From Nannocystis bainbridge (GTDB lineage: Bacteria; Myxococcota_A; Polyangia; Nannocystales; Nannocystaceae): DNA of 64,000 bases. Below the pieces are notes generated by a model. It searched no databases, was not told where the DNA came from, and was given only the letters and a program-made list of their open reading frames with translations. Where the stretch lies: assembly GCF_028368995.1 (NCBI RefSeq), contig NZ_JAQNDL010000002.1, positions 989,724-1,053,723 of the forward strand, read 5' to 3'. A program made the position numbers and the translations under genes. Below are positions 19,488-27,298 of this stretch, in pieces (the first letter of the stretch is position 1; each line of letters opens with the position of its first letter).

Positions 19488-20027
19488 CTAGCCCGATTGC
19501 GCCGGCTTGGCGTCGCGCTCCTCACGAGGAGGCGGGGGCGGGGCGAGCTGACCGGCCGCGGGGTGGTCCTTGCAGACGCGCAGCCACAGCGGCATGACCT
19601 CGGCCAGGTCCTCGGCGACGACCCGCGGGACGACGCAGTGGGCCAGCCCGTGGTGGCTCATGTAGCCGACGATCGCCGCCCGGCCGGCGGCGATCTCGGC
19701 GTGCAGCGCGGGCTCGAGGGTGAGGCGGCCGAGCGAACCCTGGGCGGTCGGGAAATGGAACGCCTCGGCGTGCTCGCTCGGCAGGCCGCCGACCGGGTCG
19801 AGGCGGGAGCGGTCGACGACGCGGCGGAGGGTGTCGTAGATCTCGCTCTTGCCGGCCTTCTTGAGGGCGGCGACGTCGAGGCCCGACTTGGGCTTCGCCG
19901 GGGCGGCGGGCGCGGGTCGGGCGGCGGACTTGGCGGCGGGCTTGCCGGCCTTCTTGCGCTCGGCAGCGGCGAGTTGCTCCGGGGTGACGAGGCCCGCGGC
20001 GGCGAGCTTGGCCTTGAGGTCGAGCAT
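19488..20027 (-). CDS. DUF2058 (YaiL-like) protein
   Basis: 179 residues from ATG 20027. The N-terminal MLDLKAKLAAAGLVTPEQL and the C-terminal GSLGRLTLEPALHAEIAAGRAAIVGYM, followed by an AHCVVP strand, match the general plan of DUF2058: a short N-terminal helix, a charged Lys/Ala/Pro linker (about 22-55) and a compact C-terminal domain. The biochemical role of this family is unknown. It lies 23 bases downstream of the PilZ gene on the same strand, so the two may form one transcript. The C-terminus ends in a Pro-rich tail. Confidence 0.7.
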   Translation of the reverse strand: MLDLKAKLAAAGLVTPEQLAAAERKKAGKPAAKSAARPAPAAPAKPKSGLDVAALKKAGKSEIYDTLRRVVDRSRLDPVGGLPSEHAEAFHFPTAQGSLGRLTLEPALHAEIAAGRAAIVGYMSHHGLAHCVVPRVVAEDLAEVMPLWLRVCKDHPAAGQLAPPPPPREERDAKPAQSG

Positions 20028-20050
20028 GGCGGGGGATCTATAACTCAAGT

Positions 20051-20437
20051 TCAGGCGGCGCTGCGCAGCATGGCCTGCAGCAAGGTGGCCTCGAGCGCGG
20101 ACAGGCCGACGAAGCGCAGGCCGAGCCCGGGGAAGCGGCCCTCGCGGGTGCCGCCGACGCGCACGACCTCGGCGTCGAGCACGAGCGGATTTTTGGCGGC
20201 GCCGCGGTCCATGGTCAGGCGCACGGACGTGCCGACGGCGACGGCGCGGGCGGTGGTGACAAAGGCGCCGCCGCCCGAGAGGTCCAGGGTTTGCCCGCGC
20301 ACCGGGCCTTCGGGCGTGCTCACGAGCGCGGCGATGCGGACCCGCACGCGCGGGAAGGCCCGGCGCTCGCCACGACTGGTCAGATCTCCCATGGCCTGCA
20401 CCTGCGCCGACCACCGGCGCCTCTTCTTCTTGTGCAT
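20051..20437 (-). CDS. PilZ-domain protein
   Basis: About 128 residues from ATG 20437; ATG 20392 (MGDLTSRGERR) is an alternative giving 113. A single PilZ domain makes up nearly the whole protein: ERRAFPRVRVRIAALV supplies the RxxxR element and TLDLSGGGAFV the D/NxSxxG element that bind cyclic di-GMP in this family. Such single-domain proteins pass the c-di-GMP signal to motility or surface machinery by protein contact. It is divergent from mpl, with about 100 bases between. Confidence 0.85.
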   Translation of the reverse strand: MHKKKRRRWSAQVQAMGDLTSRGERRAFPRVRVRIAALVSTPEGPVRGQTLDLSGGGAFVTTARAVAVGTSVRLTMDRGAAKNPLVLDAEVVRVGGTREGRFPGLGLRFVGLSALEATLLQAMLRSAA

Positions 20438-20541
20438 CAACTCGCGGGGCGCGCCAGATGGAGTCACGGCGCGCGTGTGTCCGGTCGCACCCGTGGTCCG
20501 GCTTGACCGTGCGCGCGGGAGCGGTCCATCCTTGCCGCCGC

Positions 20542-22392
20542 TTGAAAGTCCACCTCATCGGCATCGGCGGCACCGGTATGGGCGCGTTCGCAGGGCTTTT
20601 GCAGGAGGCCGGTCACGACGTCCGCGGCTCGGATACGCAGCTGTTTCCGCCGATGTCGACCCAGCTCGAGGCGGCCAAGATCCCCGTGTTCGAGGGCTTC
20701 CGGCCGGAGAACCTCGACTGGGGCCCCGACTTCGTGGTCGTCGGCAACGTCTGCAGCCGCGAGCACGTCGAGGTGGTCGGCGCCCAGGCCCGCGGGCTCG
20801 CGCTCGAGAGCTTCCCGTCGCTGCTCGAGAAGGTCGTGCTGCCCGAGCGGCGCGCGCTGGTGGTCGCCGGCACGCACGGCAAGACGACCACGTCGTCGCT
20901 GCTGACGTGGATGCTGCAGGTCGCGGGCCTGCAGCCGAGCGCGCTGGTCGGCGGCGTGCCGATCAACCTCGGCCGCGGCTACCTGTTCGGCCGCGGGCCG
21001 TCGATCGTGCTCGAGGGCGACGAGTACGACACCGCGTTCTTCGACAAGGGCTCGAAGTTCTTCCACTACCGCCCGTTCCGCGCGATCGTCACGAGCGTCG
21101 AGTTCGACCACGCCGACATCTTCGCCGACCTCGACGCGGTCAAGGCGGCGTTCGTCCGCTTCGTCGAGCTCATCCCGCCGGAGGGCGACCTGGTGGTCTG
21201 CGCCGACGATGCCGGGGCGATGGAAGTGGCCCGCGCGGCCCGCTGCAAGCTCACCACCTACCGCGTGCTCGCCGACGGCGACGACCCGGGCTCGGCCGAC
21301 TACACCTGCCGCGTCGAGGCCAAGCGCGGCCGCGGCCTGATGGTGTTCGAGGTGTTCGAGCGCGGCGTCAGCCTCGGCGAATTCCAGACCACGCTGGTCG
21401 GCACCTACAACCTCGGCAACGTGCTCGCGGCGCTGGCCGTGGCCCGGCAAGAGGGCGCGTCGGTCGAGGCGCTGTTCGACGCGGTGCGCCGGTTCCTCGG
21501 CGTCAAGCGGCGCCAGGAGCTGCTCGGCATCGCCAGCGGGATCCGCGTCGTCACCGACTTCGCCCACCACCCGACGGCGGTGCGCCTCACCACCACGGCG
21601 ATCCGCCGCCGCTTCCCCAACGGTCGCCTGTTCGTGTGCTTCGAGCCGCGCTCGGCGTCGTCGCGGCGGTCGGTGTTCTCCGACGGCTACGCCGAGAGCT
21701 TCGCGGCCGCCTCGCGCGTCGACGTGGGCCCGCTGTTCCGCCCGGAGAAGATCCCGCTGGACCAGCGCCTCGATCCGCCGGCGCTGGCGCGGGCCATCGC
21801 CGCCAACGGCATCGAGGCGCTGGCCCACGCCGACGTCGACGAGCTGGCGCAGGCGGTGCTCGCCGAGGCCGCCCCCGGCGACACGATCCTGCTGCTCACC
21901 TCGGGCTCGTTCGGCGGGCTCGGCGACAAGATCCTCAAGGCGCTCGGCGACGCGGTCATGTTCGCCACCCCGGAGGACCTGCCGGCCGTGCACGCGCTGT
22001 GCTCGTCGTACGGGCTGGCGCCGACGATCCCCGGCGACACCACCGAGACGCTCATCATCCGCGAGCCCGAGGGCGCGGTGGTCGGCTGCGTGTCGCTGCG
22101 CATGGTCGGCGCGCAGGCGCTGCTGTTCAACCTGGCGATCGATCGCGAGCGCCGCGGCGAGGGCCTCGGCTGGATGCTGGCCGACGGCATCCTCCGGCGC
22201 GCGCGCATGCTCGGGGTCCAGCAGGTCTACCTCGTCACCACCGACGCGACCGATTTCTTCGCCGGCAAGCTCGGCGCGACGCCGGCGTCGGTCGAGGAGA
22301 TCGATCCGCAGATCCGCCGCGACCCTAACTTCGTGCTCGGCGAGCGGGCCGTGTGCATGAAGATCGATCCCAGCTACAAGCGGGGCTCGTGA
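20542..22392 (+). CDS. mpl: Mpl murein-peptide ligase fused to a GNAT domain
   Basis: 616 residues. Residues 1-470 are UDP-N-acetylmuramate:L-alanyl-gamma-D-glutamyl-meso-diaminopimelate ligase, which recycles murein tripeptide. It has HLIGIGGTGMGAFAGLL, SDTQLFPPMST, the ATP loop GTHGKTTT (from 110), EGDEYDTAFFDK and DFAHHPTAV. From about 475 a second domain has GNAT features: ETLIIREPEGAVVGCVSLR, LFNLAIDRERRGEGLGWML (acetyl-CoA loop) and QVYLVTT. It resembles the ArgA/N-acetylglutamate-synthase-like branch. The start TTG 20542 gives the usual Mpl N-terminus; an ATG at 20458 would add 28 odd residues. Its stop overlaps the next start (GTGA). The fused acetyltransferase is unusual and its substrate unknown. 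Confidence 0.9.
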   Translation: MKVHLIGIGGTGMGAFAGLLQEAGHDVRGSDTQLFPPMSTQLEAAKIPVFEGFRPENLDWGPDFVVVGNVCSREHVEVVGAQARGLALESFPSLLEKVVLPERRALVVAGTHGKTTTSSLLTWMLQVAGLQPSALVGGVPINLGRGYLFGRGPSIVLEGDEYDTAFFDKGSKFFHYRPFRAIVTSVEFDHADIFADLDAVKAAFVRFVELIPPEGDLVVCADDAGAMEVARAARCKLTTYRVLADGDDPGSADYTCRVEAKRGRGLMVFEVFERGVSLGEFQTTLVGTYNLGNVLAALAVARQEGASVEALFDAVRRFLGVKRRQELLGIASGIRVVTDFAHHPTAVRLTTTAIRRRFPNGRLFVCFEPRSASSRRSVFSDGYAESFAAASRVDVGPLFRPEKIPLDQRLDPPALARAIAANGIEALAHADVDELAQAVLAEAAPGDTILLLTSGSFGGLGDKILKALGDAVMFATPEDLPAVHALCSSYGLAPTIPGDTTETLIIREPEGAVVGCVSLRMVGAQALLFNLAIDRERRGEGLGWMLADGILRRARMLGVQQVYLVTTDATDFFAGKLGATPASVEEIDPQIRRDPNFVLGERAVCMKIDPSYKRGS

Positions 22393-22880
22393 CCGTCGCC
22401 GTGTTCGTGGCGCTCGCCGCGGTCGCGCTGGCGGCCGGCGTCGCCGCGGTGTGGCGCGCGCCGGCGTGGGCGCTGCCGGTGCTGGCGTGCGCGCTCGCGG
22501 GCGTGATGCTGCTGTACCAGGCGACGGGGCTGGCGCTCGTCACGATCGCGGCGATCGTCGGGGCGGCGCTGGTGATGGCGGTGGCGCGCGGACCGGCGCG
22601 CGTGGGCGCTCCTGCCGACGTTGCGGCGCCCTCGGGGCGGCTCGGGGCGGGGCGGCTCGCGGCGGTGACGGTCGCGGTCGCGGGCCTGCTGTTCGTGCTG
22701 GTCGGCACGTGGGCGCGCCAGTTCCTGTGGACGGGCCGCGAGCTGCCGCCGGGTTCGAGCTGGGGCGAGCTGCCCGGGCTGGGGGTCGCGCTGGGCGGCG
22801 CGCCGGGGCTGCTCGGCGTCGGGTTCGTGATCGTTGTGGCGGCAGCCGCGTGCGCCGGGCCGCCGCGGCATCGGATATAA
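22389..22880 (+). CDS. NuoJ-like complex I membrane subunit (divergent)
   Basis: 163 residues, about five membrane helices. GTG 22389 overlaps the mpl stop by 4 bases. The assignment to NuoJ rests on size, helix pattern and position before K-, L-, M- and N-like genes; the sequence itself is weak. In complex I, NuoJ is part of the membrane arm. The usual LQxxVYAGAIMVL helix is here VLACALAGVMLLYQATGL, which keeps spacing but not residues. It could also be an unrelated small membrane protein recruited to the operon. Confidence 0.55.
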   Translation: MTVAVFVALAAVALAAGVAAVWRAPAWALPVLACALAGVMLLYQATGLALVTIAAIVGAALVMAVARGPARVGAPADVAAPSGRLGAGRLAAVTVAVAGLLFVLVGTWARQFLWTGRELPPGSSWGELPGLGVALGGAPGLLGVGFVIVVAAAACAGPPRHRI

Positions 22881-22888
22881 GACCGCGC

Positions 22889-23152
22889 GTGCCCATCACC
22901 CACGTCTACTACCTGGCCAGCGGCTTGTGGCTGCTCGGGCTCGCGGGCGTGCTGCTGCGCCGCGAGGGCTGGGGACGGACGCTGGCGCTGGTGGTGATGC
23001 TGGTCGGCGCGGCGACGGTGCTGGTCGGGGCCGCGCGCGCGTGGGCGCTGGCCGACATCCACGGCCTGGCGGCGCTGATGTTCGCGCTCGCCGGGGCTTA
23101 CGCGGTGGTGCTGGCGACGCTGCAGCCCGAGCCGGACCGGGAAGGTCCGTGA
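22889..23152 (+). CDS. NuoK-like subunit lacking the conserved Glu residues
   Basis: 87 residues with three membrane helices (YYLASGLWLLGLAGVLL; LALVVMLVGAATVLVGAA; GLAALMFALAGAYAVVLATL). Length, helix count and the GLxGLxxRR motif after helix 1 match NuoK. NuoK normally has one Glu in helix 2 and one in helix 3, both needed for proton transfer; neither is present. The stop TGA overlaps the ATG of the next gene (TGATG). GTG 22889 is the start, 8 bases after the J-like stop. Confidence 0.65.
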   Translation: MPITHVYYLASGLWLLGLAGVLLRREGWGRTLALVVMLVGAATVLVGAARAWALADIHGLAALMFALAGAYAVVLATLQPEPDREGP

Positions 23153-25569
23153 TGGGCGCGCTGGCGGCGACGCTGCTCCCGGCGGCGGTCGGGCTCGCGC
23201 TCGTCGGCCTGGTCGGGCCGCTGGAGCGCCGCTGGGGCGCCGCGGCCGCCAGCGCGACGGCGGCCCGCGCGGCCCTGGTGGCGGCGGTGCTGGCCTGCCT
23301 GGTGCTGTGGCAGGCGATCCAGCGCGACCAGCTCGAGCACCGCCTGGCGTGGATCCGCGTCGGCCGCACGACCACGATCGACTGGATCGTCCAGCTCGAC
23401 GGGCTCGGGCTGGCGCTGGCGCTCGTGAGCCTGGCGGCGCTGGGGCTCGGGGTGGTGGCGATCCTGGCCTTCGGGACAGCCGGCGGCGGACGCCCTGGCG
23501 CCCGCGTGGTCGTGGCCGCCGGCGGGGCCCTGGTGCTGGCGAGCGGCGGGACGCTGGTCCAGCTGGGGCTCGGGGTCGGGCTGTGCGTGCTGGCTCTTCG
23601 AGCATGGCCGATGGACCATGTCTCTTCAGACATGACTGTACGAGCATGGCCTGTGGACCATGTCTCCACGGACATGACCGAGAGGGCATGGCCGTTGGGT
23701 CTGGTGGGCGCGGGCCTGTCGCTGGCGATCCTGGCCTGGCTGGCGGCCGCGGGCGACTTCGACCTGATGCGGCTCGAGCGGTCGACGCTGGCGCAAGACG
23801 GGTCGCAGCTGGTGCGCGGCGAGATCGGCGGGCCGCTGTTCGGCTGGCCGCCGGGCGTGGTAGCGACCGTCAGCGTCGGCGCGGCGGCGCTGGCGTGGAT
23901 CGGGGCGTGGCCGCGGCTGGTGGCGCGAGCCTGGGCCGAGGGGCCCGGGCCGGCGCTGGTGGCCACGTGCGCGGCCGGGCCGGCGCTGACCGTGGTGCTG
24001 CTGCGCACGCAGGTGGCGCTGGCGATGGCCCCGACCGCGCTGGCGCTGGTCACGGTGGCGGCGGCGGGCACGGCGGCGTGGGCGGGGCTGCAGGCGGCCC
24101 GGGCCGGCACGAGCGCGCGGGCGGTGGCGAGCGGGACGGCGGCGACGCTGGCGATCGCGACGGCGACCATCGCCATCGGCGAGCCGATCGCGGCGACCCA
24201 GCTGCTGCTGGCGGGCAGCCTGGCGTGGGCGGCGATGATCGCGGGGCTGCAGGCGCCGCGGCGGCTGCGGGCCGGCGTCGCCGGGCTGGCGGGGCTGGGC
24301 CTGATCGCGGGGCTGGGACCGGCCGTGGCGGGGCTGTGGAACGACCTCAGCGCGTGGTCGAGCGGGATCAACGTCGTCGCGCCGGCGCTGGCGCTGGTCA
24401 CGGTGACGGCGACGGCCTGCGCGATCGGACATGTCCTCACGGACAGGACCGATGCGCCAGGTTGGCGGCAGCCCGAGGCGCCGCCGCTGCTGTCCGGGGT
24501 AGCCATGCTCCTGGCGCTGGGCGCGGTGGCGGCGGGGCTGTGGCCGCTGGCGCCGCGGATCTGGCAGCAGTTCGTGGCCGGCCGCATGTTCGAGGGGGCC
24601 TACGCCCTGGGGCCGCGACCGGACGCGTGGTTCGTCGGGCCGTGGCTGGGGATGGGGCTGGTGGCGGTCGCGGTGGCGATCGGGCTGGGGCTGGCGCCGC
24701 GGATCCGCCCGGCCCCGGCGCGCACGCGCAGGCGATCCGCGGGCGCCGCGGGTCCGACGATCCCGCGGCTGCTGCGGCTCGGCGAGCGGCTGGTGGCGCG
24801 CCTGACCTTGTGGCCAGGTGACGAGCGGGTGACGGTCGCGCCCGGCCGCTTCGATGTGCGCGGGCCGCTGCTGCTGACGAGCGCCGGGGTGCTGGCGATC
24901 CTCGGCTCGGTGTTCTGCAACCCGGACGTGGTGGTGCTGGGCCCGACGCGTGTGCACCCGGTCGACCTGGGGGGCCTCGACGCGGCGATGGCGGGGGCCC
25001 GCCGCGGGACCGGGGCGGCGACGCCGAGCCCCGCCGGGCCGGCCGGGGCGCCAGCAGGACAGGGCGAGGACATCGGCCCGGCGCCGCTCGGCGGCGTCGA
25101 TCGGGCTGGCGGCGCGGACATGCTCGAAGGGGTAGGCGCTGCGCAGCGAGGCGAGACGGCTGGTGGATCGAACATGCCCGAAGGGGCAGGTTCGCAGGCG
25201 TCGTCGGGCGCGCACGGAGCTGGTGGATCGGACATGTTCGAAGGAGCAGGTTCACCGGCGCCGACAGGTGCGCGTGGAGCTGGTGGATCGGACATGCTCG
25301 AAGGGGCAGGTTCACCGACGCCGACGGGTGCGCGCGGAGCTGACGGACCGGTCATGCTCGAAGGGGCAGGCGCTCGGACGCCGACGAGCGCGCCTGGAGC
25401 CGCCGGCGCGGGCGCGCCCGACGGGCCCGGCTCGCAGGCGCGTGGAGCTGGTGGATCGGACATGCCCGAAGGGGCAGGTTCGATGCGACATGGCGCGATG
25501 GACATGTCCGAAGGGTCAGCGAGCCCGCGCCCCGGGGATACCGGCGCGGCGGCGGGAGGGCGCCCATGA
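23152..25569 (+). CDS. NuoL-like antiporter-type subunit, divergent, with repeat arrays
   Basis: 805 residues, about 16 membrane helices. Position and overall plan point to NuoL. The helices around 240-330 align by eye with the antiporter core, but the normal HAATM.. and K/E residues read as AAGPALTVVL and neutral residues. Two stretches are repeat-derived: seven 14-bp units at 23600-23697 (about residues 150-182, the alternating AWPMDHVSSDM.. linker) and a C-terminal tail from about 25070 made of a 60-bp repeat (GGSDMxEGAGS). Both overlap coupling (TGATG at the start, ATGA at the end) and order argue for one operon with the M- and N-like genes. I infer a derived complex-I-like module with doubtful proton pumping. 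Confidence 0.65.
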   Translation: MGALAATLLPAAVGLALVGLVGPLERRWGAAAASATAARAALVAAVLACLVLWQAIQRDQLEHRLAWIRVGRTTTIDWIVQLDGLGLALALVSLAALGLGVVAILAFGTAGGGRPGARVVVAAGGALVLASGGTLVQLGLGVGLCVLALRAWPMDHVSSDMTVRAWPVDHVSTDMTERAWPLGLVGAGLSLAILAWLAAAGDFDLMRLERSTLAQDGSQLVRGEIGGPLFGWPPGVVATVSVGAAALAWIGAWPRLVARAWAEGPGPALVATCAAGPALTVVLLRTQVALAMAPTALALVTVAAAGTAAWAGLQAARAGTSARAVASGTAATLAIATATIAIGEPIAATQLLLAGSLAWAAMIAGLQAPRRLRAGVAGLAGLGLIAGLGPAVAGLWNDLSAWSSGINVVAPALALVTVTATACAIGHVLTDRTDAPGWRQPEAPPLLSGVAMLLALGAVAAGLWPLAPRIWQQFVAGRMFEGAYALGPRPDAWFVGPWLGMGLVAVAVAIGLGLAPRIRPAPARTRRRSAGAAGPTIPRLLRLGERLVARLTLWPGDERVTVAPGRFDVRGPLLLTSAGVLAILGSVFCNPDVVVLGPTRVHPVDLGGLDAAMAGARRGTGAATPSPAGPAGAPAGQGEDIGPAPLGGVDRAGGADMLEGVGAAQRGETAGGSNMPEGAGSQASSGAHGAGGSDMFEGAGSPAPTGARGAGGSDMLEGAGSPTPTGARGADGPVMLEGAGARTPTSAPGAAGAGAPDGPGSQARGAGGSDMPEGAGSMRHGAMDMSEGSASPRPGDTGAAAGGRP
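23600..23697 (+). repeat. Seven 14-bp units inside the NuoL-like gene
   Basis: Seven contiguous units, including GAGCATGGCCGATG, GACCATGTCTCTTC, AGACATGACTGTAC, GAGCATGGCCTGTG and GACCATGTCTCCAC. Units 1-2 and 4-5 are near copies of each other at a 42-base distance, suggesting that a three-unit block duplicated. The 42-base period is in frame (14 codons) and gives AWPMDHVSSDMTVR and then AWPVDHVSTDMTER. Confidence 0.9.
25070..25525 (+). repeat. 60-bp higher-order repeat carrying paired 14-bp units
   Basis: Hairpin pairs occur at 25121, 25175, 25235, 25295, 25355, 25463 and 25505. Those from 25175 to 25355 are exactly 60 bases apart and share flanking sequence (20 codons, AGGSDMxEGAGSxAxxGARG). 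The stems change together: TGCCC/GGGCA, TGTTC/GAGCA and TGCTC/GGGCA all keep pairing around the same GAAG loop. The whole forms the C-terminal tail of the NuoL-like protein. Confidence 0.85.
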
Positions 25570-27107
25570 GCGTGCTGGCCGACCTGCGGCTCCTGGCGGC
25601 GCTGCCGTGGCTGGCGGCCCTGGCGGTGCTGCTGCTGCCGCGGCGGGCGGCGCGGGCCTGCGCGCTGACGGCGACGGGGCTCGGGGTGCTCGCGGCGCTG
25701 GCCTGCTCGGCGGGCGCGCCGGCGATCGAGGTGGAGTGGCTCGGCCGCGGGGTCGCGCTGCGGCTGACGTCGGGCCCGCTGGCGGCGTTCGGGCTGGTGG
25801 CGACGGCGGTCGCGGGGCTGCTGGCGGTGCTGGAAGAGGAGACGCGCGGCCGCGGTCGACTGGCCGGGCTGCTGGCGCTGCTCGGGACGGTGCTGGTCGG
25901 GCTCCTGGCCGGTGACGTGCTGGTGCTGGCGGCCGCGTGGGCGCTGGCGCCGGCGCTGGTGCTGGGGCTGCTGGCCGCGCGCGCGAGCGAGGCGGAGGGC
26001 CGGATCGCCGGGCGAGCGCTGGCGCTGCTGCTGTCCCTCGGGGCAGGTGCGGTGCTGCTGGTCGGGGCCGGGCTGGCGGTGGCGCACCGCGGGGCCAGCA
26101 GCGGCACATGGAGCGCGGCGCTGACCGGGCTGGCGAGCGTGCGCGTGCCCGAGGCGGCGGCGACGGGGCTGGCGGGGGCGCTGGCGCTGGCGTGCGCGCT
26201 GGCGATCGGGCTGTGGCCGCTGCACGCGGGGCTGGTCGAAGGGACAGCCGTGGGCTCGCGCGGGACGACCCGGCTGCTGGCCGGGCCGGTGCGCTGGCTC
26301 GGGCTCGACGCGCTGATCCGGCTGTGGGCGCCGCTGGTGCCGCTGGGCGCGGCCGCGACGGCGCCGTGGCTGGCCGGGCTGGCCACGCTGGGGGCGATCT
26401 ACGCCGGACTTTCGGCGCGCGTCGAGCTCGACCCGGAGCGGCGCGCGGCCCGGATCGCGCTGGTCGGCTGGAGCGTGGCGACCGTCGGGGTGGCCACGCT
26501 GACGCACGAAGGGCTGAGCGGGGCGCTGCTGCTCGCGGTCGTGGCCGGGCTCGGGCAGCCGGGGCTGGCGCGGGCCGAACCGATCGCGCGGGTGGTGCTC
26601 GGCCTCGCCGGCGGGCTGGCGGGCGGGCTGGTGATCGTCGCGGCGCTGCGCCCGGCCGCGCTGACGCTCGGGGCGCTCGGGCCGTGGTGCGCCTGCGGGG
26701 CCGCGCTGGCGCTGGGGCTGGCGGGTTCGGCGATGGCCCGCGGGACAGGTATCAAGGGGCATGTCGCCAGGGACATGGTGAAAGCGACAGGTCCTTCAGG
26801 GCATGTCGCGCAGGACATGGCGGATACGACAGGTCGCGCGGGACATGTCCCCGGGCGCTGGTCGACGGCGGCGCTGGTGACGGTGGTGGCGGTGGCGATC
26901 GCCCGACCGAGCCTGGTGCTCGGGCGCCTCGACGAGGCCGGCGAGGCGTGGGTCCGCGCGAGCGCGCTGCAGCGCTGCCTGGCGCTGGTCGACCCACGCA
27001 TCGTGGCGGTGCTGCTGCCGCCGGTGGCGCCGACCCGCTGCGAGTCGCCGCTCGCAGGGCTGCGCGCGGGCAAGGCGATCGCGGCGGAGGCGGAGGGCCA
27101 GCGATGA
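25566..27107 (+). CDS. NuoM-like antiporter-type subunit, divergent
   Basis: 513 residues, about 13-14 membrane helices. The stretch LACALAIGLWPLHAGLVEG followed by TRLLAGPVRWLGLDALIRL corresponds to the NuoM signature (PFHTWLPDAH, then LLAGxLLKMGxYG). The Asp-Ala-His and Lys of the canonical signature are absent; Trp lies where the essential Lys is expected. ATG 25566 overlaps the previous stop and the stop TGA overlaps the next ATG at 27104. Eight repeat units at 26743-26854 interrupt the protein near residue 393-430. Assignment rests on gene order plus these partial signatures. Confidence 0.65.
   Translation: MSVLADLRLLAALPWLAALAVLLLPRRAARACALTATGLGVLAALACSAGAPAIEVEWLGRGVALRLTSGPLAAFGLVATAVAGLLAVLEEETRGRGRLAGLLALLGTVLVGLLAGDVLVLAAAWALAPALVLGLLAARASEAEGRIAGRALALLLSLGAGAVLLVGAGLAVAHRGASSGTWSAALTGLASVRVPEAAATGLAGALALACALAIGLWPLHAGLVEGTAVGSRGTTRLLAGPVRWLGLDALIRLWAPLVPLGAAATAPWLAGLATLGAIYAGLSARVELDPERRAARIALVGWSVATVGVATLTHEGLSGALLLAVVAGLGQPGLARAEPIARVVLGLAGGLAGGLVIVAALRPAALTLGALGPWCACGAALALGLAGSAMARGTGIKGHVARDMVKATGPSGHVAQDMADTTGRAGHVPGRWSTAALVTVVAVAIARPSLVLGRLDEAGEAWVRASALQRCLALVDPRIVAVLLPPVAPTRCESPLAGLRAGKAIAAEAEGQR
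26743..26854 (+). repeat. Eight strict 14-bp units with cycling reading frame
   Basis: Eight contiguous 14-base units: GGACAGGTATCAAG, GGGCATGTCGCCAG, GGACATGGTGAAAG, CGACAGGTCCTTCA, GGGCATGTCGCGCA, GGACATGGCGGATA, CGACAGGTCGCGCG and GGACATGTCCCCGG. Read in frame, successive units give GTG, GHV, DM, TG, GHV, DM, TG and GHV, the three possible translations of one DNA motif. This is the clearest array in the window. Confidence 0.95.
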
Positions 27108-27298
27108 CGGCGACTCGCTCACGGTTCGCAAGGTTGGCGAGCGCGGTGGTTTCGCTTCACGGCGAGCCGCGGCGCGCGGAGCGGACGAGTAACGGAGGGC
27201 CAGCGATGGCGGCGAGTCGCCCACGGTTCGCAGGGCTGGTGAGCGCGGTGGCTTGCATTCGCTGCGAGACGTCGCGCGTCGCGGAGGGCTGGCGATGA
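27104..27298 (+). CDS. Small 64-residue ORF coupled between M- and N-like genes
   Basis: Its ATG overlaps the NuoM-like stop (ATGA) and its own stop overlaps the NuoN-like ATG (ATGA again). It consists of two internal repeats, MTATRSRFARLASAVVSLH and MAASRPRFAGLVSAVACIR, 34 codons apart, each preceded by GGAGGGCCAGCG. It is basic, with no membrane helix. Either it is a real small protein that keeps translation coupled, or it is a by-product of duplication of the ribosome-entry region of the N-like gene. No known family. Confidence 0.4.
   Translation: MTATRSRFARLASAVVSLHGEPRRAERTSNGGPAMAASRPRFAGLVSAVACIRCETSRVAEGWR

Noticed and set aside
25141..25380. 60-bp repeats as a CRISPR array
   Set aside because: The units are in frame in a gene, the 'spacers' are themselves repeated, and no cas gene is present.
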